A DNA stretch of 8,662 nucleotides from Rickettsia typhi (GTDB lineage: Bacteria > Pseudomonadota > Gammaproteobacteria > Burkholderiales > Burkholderiaceae_C): the NCBI GenBank assembly GCA_943325485.2, contig CALPPP020000041.1, forward strand, positions 1 to 8,662, in the 5' to 3' direction. Positions 4,829 to 8,662 of this stretch are shown piece by piece (positions within the stretch are counted from its first letter, which is position 1; each line of letters starts with the position of its first letter). The translations under genes and the position numbers were made by a program. The notes beneath the pieces were generated by a model, which saw only the letters and a list, made by a program, of their open reading frames with translations, had not been told where the DNA came from and ran no database searches.

Positions 4829-6375
4829 GGTTCGCGGTCCTTCAACAACCACAAAAACAGCGGACGCCCCGAGGGCGAAGGATTGGACAACAGTTCAACA
4901 TGCCTGTAGCGCTCTCGCACAAAACCAGGCAACTCCCCCATCACCATGAGCAAAATCGGGCCTGGGTGCTTGGCAGGGTCAAAACGGTAGAGCAAATCGT
5001 AATGGTGCAAGGGATGGGGCGTTTGTTGCCAACTCAAGGCCATCACTTTTTGCGCTCGCCACGTGTAGGCAGCGTGAATGATGAGCGTGCGGTCAAGCGC
5101 CACCAACAGGGCGTCTGGGTTGGACGCCAACAAGGGTTGAAACTGCGTCAAGCCTTCTTCCCAACCCCTCGCACGGCCCCACAAATCCCACTTGGATTTT
5201 TGGACCGGTAGATTCAATCGCGCTCGCCAATCTCCCCCCAAAGACAAAGCCGTTGCAACAAAACTGGCCATGAGCAACACCGCCACTGGCTGGCGCCAGC
5301 GCCAATGTGCTTGGCGAGACGCCAGCAGCCAGCCCACAGCCAAAGAGGCGCCTAGCAAGGCAGGTGCTGGCCAATTGATTTGAGCCGTGCCTTGCGCCGC
5401 TTGAAGACCGCCAATCGCCCATAAAGGCCAGCTGCCATGCCATGCCCACAAAGCAGGGCTGGTGGAAAAGCTCAGAGGTGGGGGGGCGGTTTTGCGCCAA
5501 AAGCGAATGACACCCACCACGGCTACAAAGAGAAAAACAGGACCTGCCAACAAGGCTTGAGAGCCAAGGTATTCAAGCAGACGTGGCAATAATTTGGCAG
5601 AGAAGGGGCCAGAAGATGAACCGCCACCGGACAACAAGTCGGCAGTGTGTTTCAGGGTGGGCCAATCATGGGACTGGTTCCAAGCCAGATGGGGCAACAA
5701 GGCCAGACCAGCCACACACGCAGCCAGCGCCATGCCTTTGCTGACTGCCAGATTTCTATGGCCAAGCCACCACCACACGACCCAACTCGCCAACACAGCC
5801 GACATGGTGTACTTGGAAAGCACGCCTAGGGCCAGTACAGCGCCAACCCCTAGCCATCGTGACCAGCGAGAAGGTTGAGCCAATGCACGCCAGACCAGCC
5901 ACAGTTGCAAGGACCAAAACAGTACCAAGGGCCCATCGGTGGTGGCCACTTGTCCCAGCACGCCACTTGCCAAGCTGCTGGCAAACAGCACAGCTGCCCA
6001 AGCGCCAACGGCATGAGGGGATGCCAAAGGCTGTTGCGTGTCGCGCTGCATCTCCCAACCCAGTCGCCACAGCACCAAGGGCACAGCGGCCCAACACAGT
6101 TGCACCAGCCAGCGCACACCCGTTGTGCCGTCGCCTGCCAGGCCAACCGATAACTTGATCAAGACAGGTAACAAAGGGGGCTTGGAGTAAAACCCCCAAG
6201 CCAGCTCGCGGCTCCATTCCCAGTACTGAGCTTCGTCGACAAACAAGCCAGCCCCACTGTGGGCGGCGGTGAACAGGCGCAGCAGCCATAAGCCTGGCAG
6301 CAGCAAAAAAAGCAATGCCCACGCTTGCCAGCCCCAAGGTTGGCCAATGTTGGAAGAAGTGCGTGCTTCAGTCAT
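4825..6375 (-). CDS. GT39/PMT_2-type membrane glycosyltransferase (GT-C fold)
   Basis: The 516-residue polytopic protein is a GT-C glycosyltransferase of the dolichyl-phosphate-mannose-protein mannosyltransferase (PMT_2, GT39) type. The first periplasmic loop holds the acidic motif VDEAQYWEWSR (46-56, D47/E48 as likely catalytic residues) and YSKPPLLP (63-70); QVATTDGPL (142-150) and a GVLSKYT segment follow. Roughly ten to twelve hydrophobic segments cover residues up to about 390, and the last 130 or so form a soluble periplasmic domain. Such enzymes use a polyprenyl-phosphate sugar and transfer it to lipid A, a glycan or a protein outside the inner membrane. It lies 27 nt after the ArnT-like gene and overlaps the PAP2 gene by 4 nt. 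ATG 6375 lacks a clear Shine-Dalgarno. A C7 run on the coding strand (5480-5486) is in frame. Confidence 0.9.
   Translation of the reverse strand: MTEARTSSNIGQPWGWQAWALLFLLLPGLWLLRLFTAAHSGAGLFVDEAQYWEWSRELAWGFYSKPPLLPVLIKLSVGLAGDGTTGVRWLVQLCWAAVPLVLWRLGWEMQRDTQQPLASPHAVGAWAAVLFASSLASGVLGQVATTDGPLVLFWSLQLWLVWRALAQPSRWSRWLGVGAVLALGVLSKYTMSAVLASWVVWWWLGHRNLAVSKGMALAACVAGLALLPHLAWNQSHDWPTLKHTADLLSGGGSSSGPFSAKLLPRLLEYLGSQALLAGPVFLFVAVVGVIRFWRKTAPPPLSFSTSPALWAWHGSWPLWAIGGLQAAQGTAQINWPAPALLGASLAVGWLLASRQAHWRWRQPVAVLLMASFVATALSLGGDWRARLNLPVQKSKWDLWGRARGWEEGLTQFQPLLASNPDALLVALDRTLIIHAAYTWRAQKVMALSWQQTPHPLHHYDLLYRFDPAKHPGPILLMVMGELPGFVRERYRHVELLSNPSPSGRPLFLWLLKDREP
4838..4842 (-). promoter_or_regulatory. 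Shine-Dalgarno supporting the 4828 start of the PAP2 gene
   Basis: AAGGA on the minus strand lies 9 nt before ATG 4828, within the end of the GT39 gene. It favours the 4828 start with its 4-nt ATGA overlap over the in-frame ATG at 4852. Confidence 0.6.
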
Positions 6376-6402
6376 GACAAAGCTGTGAGGGTCTGCCCAT
6401 TC

Positions 6403-7971
6403 TCAAGGGGGAAGCACGGACCCAACAGGTCGACGAACCAATGCAAAACCTCGCTCGCTCGCAACAATCGGCCAATCTTCAGGCCAATTGGGTTTATCGG
6501 TTCGAACCAAGGCCAACTCGCCTTCTTGAGGGACACGCCGTGGCGCCGGACTTTGCCGGTACAGCGCAAATGAAGGGAAATGCACGCCCCACTGCACCGC
6601 AGGTTGCCCCACATCTTTTGCAGCCAAACCATGCACCGGGCCTTGCAAGGTATGGCTCCACCAAGGCAGCACGCCCAAGGCCAACACAGCGCTGCTTCCC
6701 ATGGCCAACAAGCCAAAGCGTGGCAACTGATGAGGCACAGGTAAATACCGACTGGAAACCAGCCAGAGCACTTGCACCATCAACACTGCAGCGCTGAGCG
6801 AGCGCAAGAAATTGGGCGCACTCGATGTCTCTATCAAGCCGCGGTAAAGACTGTCGCCTATCCACTCAGGGTGGTCCCGCAAAAGGTCAGGCAGCGTCAG
6901 CAGCAGGGTCAACCAAGCCGTCAACAAAACCGCACACGACCACCACCAACGGTTGTTGGCATGCAGACCAGCATAGGTCAACAAGAGCACAACGCCTGGC
7001 GCCGCATACAGCACATAGTGAGGCAACTTTGTTGCAGACAAGGAAAAAAACACCACCACAAAGCCGGCCCATAGCAATGCAAAACGCAAGAGAGGTGTAT
7101 GCCACAGTTGCTTCCAACGCATTCCCAAATTGAGGACCAGTGGCGTCCAAGGCATCCACAGCAAAGGCAAGACCAGCACAAAATACAGCCAACCACCGCC
7201 ATGCCCCTCCATGGGGGCGCTGAAGCGATCGAGGTTATGGCGCAGGAAAAAACCTTGGATAAATGCGTCGCCGTGGCGCAACCACGCGTAGATATACCAA
7301 GGCGCTGCCACCGCGCCAAAGATCAGCCAAGACCAGCCATCTCGCAAGCTTCGAAGAACCAAGCCTGGCGAAGGTCCTAACCATTGCCAAAGCAACAGCA
7401 CAGTCGCTGGTATCAGCACAGCCACAGGTCCTTTGGTGAGTACCCCCAAGGCCATCCACAAAGCCAGTCGCCTGAGTGCAGCTTTATCGTGCTTGCTGAG
7501 GTAGCGCCAAAGGTCCAGCGCAGACAGCATCAACCACAGACCCAGCAAGGCATCAGCTGTGGCAGTGCGTGCCATGGCCCAAGGCCCCAAACTGCTGGCA
7601 AAGACCATGGCAGCCAGCATGGCGGCGCGGGACCCCCAAATTTGGTAGGCGGTCAGCGCCAGCGCCAAACAAGAAGCCCAAGCGGCCAGCGCAGAAGGCA
7701 GTCGCAAAGCAAACTCACTCACGCCAAAAACCTTCACGCTGATGGCTTGCAGCCAATACACGCCTATGGGTTTGTCAAAGCGGTCAGCGCCATTAAGGGT
7801 GGTGTGGCCCCAGTCGCCACTGACCACCATTTCTCGGGTGGCTTCGGAAAAAGCCCCCTCATCCACATCAAACAACAGGCTATGGCCTAGGCCCAGTAAA
7901 AAATAGCCTAGCAATAAAAAGGCACCTAGAAAAGCCCAACGTCGACTAACAGGCGCTTCAGACCCTGCCAT
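6403..7971 (-). CDS. ArnT-like (GT83) lipid-linked sugar transferase
   Basis: The 522-residue membrane protein resembles ArnT/GT83 enzymes, which move a sugar from undecaprenyl phosphate onto an acceptor, classically 4-amino-4-deoxy-arabinose onto lipid A, on the periplasmic side. Visible are FDVDEGAFSEATREM (34-48, D35/D37/E38 in the catalytic first loop), RFDKPIGVYWL (64-74), ARTATADALL (134-143), LTKGPVA (178-184), FFLRHNLDRF (241-250), and KLPHYVLYAAPG (315-326). Length is close to the usual 540-560, with about eleven to thirteen membrane segments and a C-terminal periplasmic domain. ATG 7971 is chosen for AAGG five nt upstream; this overlaps the GT2 gene by 14 nt, while an ATG at 8034 would overlap by 77. 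Whether the sugar is L-Ara4N, a hexosamine or a neutral hexose cannot be told: no arnA, arnB or arnD is visible here. Confidence 0.9.
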   Translation of the reverse strand: MAGSEAPVSRRWAFLGAFLLLGYFLLGLGHSLLFDVDEGAFSEATREMVVSGDWGHTTLNGADRFDKPIGVYWLQAISVKVFGVSEFALRLPSALAAWASCLALALTAYQIWGSRAAMLAAMVFASSLGPWAMARTATADALLGLWLMLSALDLWRYLSKHDKAALRRLALWMALGVLTKGPVAVLIPATVLLLWQWLGPSPGLVLRSLRDGWSWLIFGAVAAPWYIYAWLRHGDAFIQGFFLRHNLDRFSAPMEGHGGGWLYFVLVLPLLWMPWTPLVLNLGMRWKQLWHTPLLRFALLWAGFVVVFFSLSATKLPHYVLYAAPGVVLLLTYAGLHANNRWWWSCAVLLTAWLTLLLTLPDLLRDHPEWIGDSLYRGLIETSSAPNFLRSLSAAVLMVQVLWLVSSRYLPVPHQLPRFGLLAMGSSAVLALGVLPWWSHTLQGPVHGLAAKDVGQPAVQWGVHFPSFALYRQSPAPRRVPQEGELALVRTDKPNWPEDWPIVASERGFALVRRPVGSVLPP

Positions 7972-8662
7972 GCCAGCCTTCGTTGTGTTGAGGGGTTGGC
8001 GCATCCACCAAATGGTAGGCCTGCGCTTTGCCACCTTCGTAATAGGTGCGCATCAGCAACTCTGCCAACACGCCGGTGGTGAGGAACTGCAAGCCCCCCA
8101 ACACGCAAAAGAAGCCAGCAAACATCAAGGGTCGGGTGCCAATCGATTCACCCATGAATTTCAGCACCATCAAATACACCAATATGCCCATGCCAAGCGT
8201 TAACACTGCCAAGCCTATGCCGCCAAAGAAATGGCCAGGGCGCGTGCCAAAGCGTAAAAAATAATGGATGGACAGCAAGTCCACAATCACCCGCAGGGTG
8301 CGCGAGATGCCGTATTTGGATTGGCCCTTGGTACGTGCGTGGTGACGCACCGGCATCTCGGCCATGCGGTCCGCTGAGGTAACGGTCGACAGCCAAGCGG
8401 GAATAAAGCGGTGCATCTCGCCATAGAGGCGGATTTTGCGCAACACAGGCGCACGAAACGCTTTCAAGCTGCAACCTAAGTCTTTGAAATTCAAACCACT
8501 GACCTTGCGAATAAGGCGGTTGGCAAAGTAAGAGGGGATTTTGCGCAGAAAAAAACCGTCTTGGCGGTTTTGCCGCCAGCCTGCCACGATGTCTTTGTCC
8601 TCAACCAGCAAGTGCTCGACCAGCATGGGGATGTCGCGTGGGTCGTTTTGCAAATCGCCGTC
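7958..8662 (-). CDS. GT2 polyprenyl-phosphate glycosyltransferase, DPM1/ArnC/GtrB-like (partial, 5' end outside window)
   Basis: This is the C-terminal 234 residues of a family-2 glycosyltransferase that makes a polyprenyl-phosphate sugar from a nucleotide sugar at the cytoplasmic face. The visible part opens in the metal-binding motif DGDLQNDP (visible residues 1-8), then shows GWR..RQDGFFLRKIPS, the DLGCSLKAFR motif (about 61-70), EMHRFIPAW (about 82-90), KGQSKYG (about 112-118), and two C-terminal membrane helices (about 146-168 and 176-203) that anchor ArnC/GtrB-type enzymes. The family is usually 310-340 residues, so about 90-100 are missing beyond position 8662, including the nucleotide-binding start. 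The frame runs unbroken to the window edge, so the TTG at 8653 is not a start. It is the first visible gene of the cassette and overlaps the ArnT-like gene by 14 nt. The donor (UDP- or GDP-sugar) is unknown. Confidence 0.93.
   Translation of the reverse strand, partial: DGDLQNDPRDIPMLVEHLLVEDKDIVAGWRQNRQDGFFLRKIPSYFANRLIRKVSGLNFKDLGCSLKAFRAPVLRKIRLYGEMHRFIPAWLSTVTSADRMAEMPVRHHARTKGQSKYGISRTLRVIVDLLSIHYFLRFGTRPGHFFGGIGLAVLTLGMGILVYLMVLKFMGESIGTRPLMFAGFFCVLGGLQFLTTGVLAELLMRTYYEGGKAQAYHLVDAPTPQHNEGWHGRV
7977..7980 (-). promoter_or_regulatory. Shine-Dalgarno deciding the 7971 start
   Basis: AAGG on the minus strand lies 5 nt before ATG 7971, inside the 3' end of the GT2 gene. It favours this start over in-frame ATGs at 8004 and 8034, which carry extra residues before the first membrane segment. 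Confidence 0.5.

Noticed and set aside
5756..6337. 193-residue open frame on the minus strand overlapping the GT39 gene
   Set aside because: Same strand, wrong frame; it is low in recognisable motifs, while the 4825-6375 frame carries the GT-C motifs throughout.
7384..7890. 168-residue Gln/Ser-rich open frame on the plus strand
   Set aside because: It is antisense to the ArnT-like gene, whose conserved motifs cover the same stretch. Similar Gln/Pro-rich antisense frames recur over both GT-C genes.
8651..8653. TTG as a start codon of the GT2 gene
   Set aside because: The frame continues without a stop to the window edge and encodes the catalytic DGD just upstream, so the gene starts outside the window.
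1..8662. Mobile element, phage, toxin-antitoxin or defence-system content
   Set aside because: No transposase, integrase, terminal repeats, nuclease or helicase motifs, CRISPR repeats or tRNA-like attachment sites were seen; gene style and codon use look uniform by eye.

Overview
The window reads as ordinary chromosomal DNA from a Gram-negative bacterium, most likely a betaproteobacterium of the order Burkholderiales. This rests on gene content, a GC content that looks to be in the low-to-mid 50s by eye, and ArnT-like and lipid-sugar enzymes that imply an outer membrane. The genus is a guess and cannot be fixed without searches. Ten protein genes fill nearly the whole window, two of them cut by its edges. 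I see no rRNA, tRNA, CRISPR array, insertion sequence or phage gene.

Left block (1-2218, all minus strand, transcribed towards position 1). The order is a 106-residue secreted protein of unknown function, a 143-residue secreted protein of unknown function, a ferritin-like 'predicted metal-dependent hydrolase' (PF10118/COG3687 type), and an HSL-family alpha/beta-hydrolase cut by the left edge. Spacing is tight (a 10-nt overlap, then gaps of 14 and 21 nt), so this is probably one operon.

Middle (2219-4056). A 134-bp divergent intergenic region carries two inverted repeats and a plausible sigma70 promoter. It separates the left operon from the only plus-strand gene, a secreted pentapeptide-repeat protein starting at GTG 2353. 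That gene converges, with only 7 nt between stop codons, on a small secreted protein that is translationally coupled (TGATG) to an upstream TerC-family membrane protein.

Right block (4115-8662, minus strand). Four genes overlap or nearly touch. In transcription order they are a GT2 polyprenyl-phosphate glycosyltransferase (cut at the right edge in its catalytic DGD motif), an ArnT-like GT83 transferase, a GT39/PMT_2-type transferase and a PAP2 phosphatase. Together they form a credible envelope-modification cassette: GT2 charges undecaprenyl phosphate with a sugar on the cytoplasmic side, one or both GT-C enzymes transfer it to an envelope acceptor such as lipid A on the periplasmic side, and the PAP2 enzyme removes a phosphate from a lipid. 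The sugar and the acceptor cannot be read from this sequence.

The most interesting points are the GT2-GT83-GT39-PAP2 cassette with two different GT-C enzymes, the coupling of TerC to a small Cys-containing secreted protein, the cluster of four small secreted proteins that each have an even number of mature cysteines, and the inverted repeats around the pentapeptide gene's promoter and ribosome binding site. I found no clear evidence of a wholly new system.
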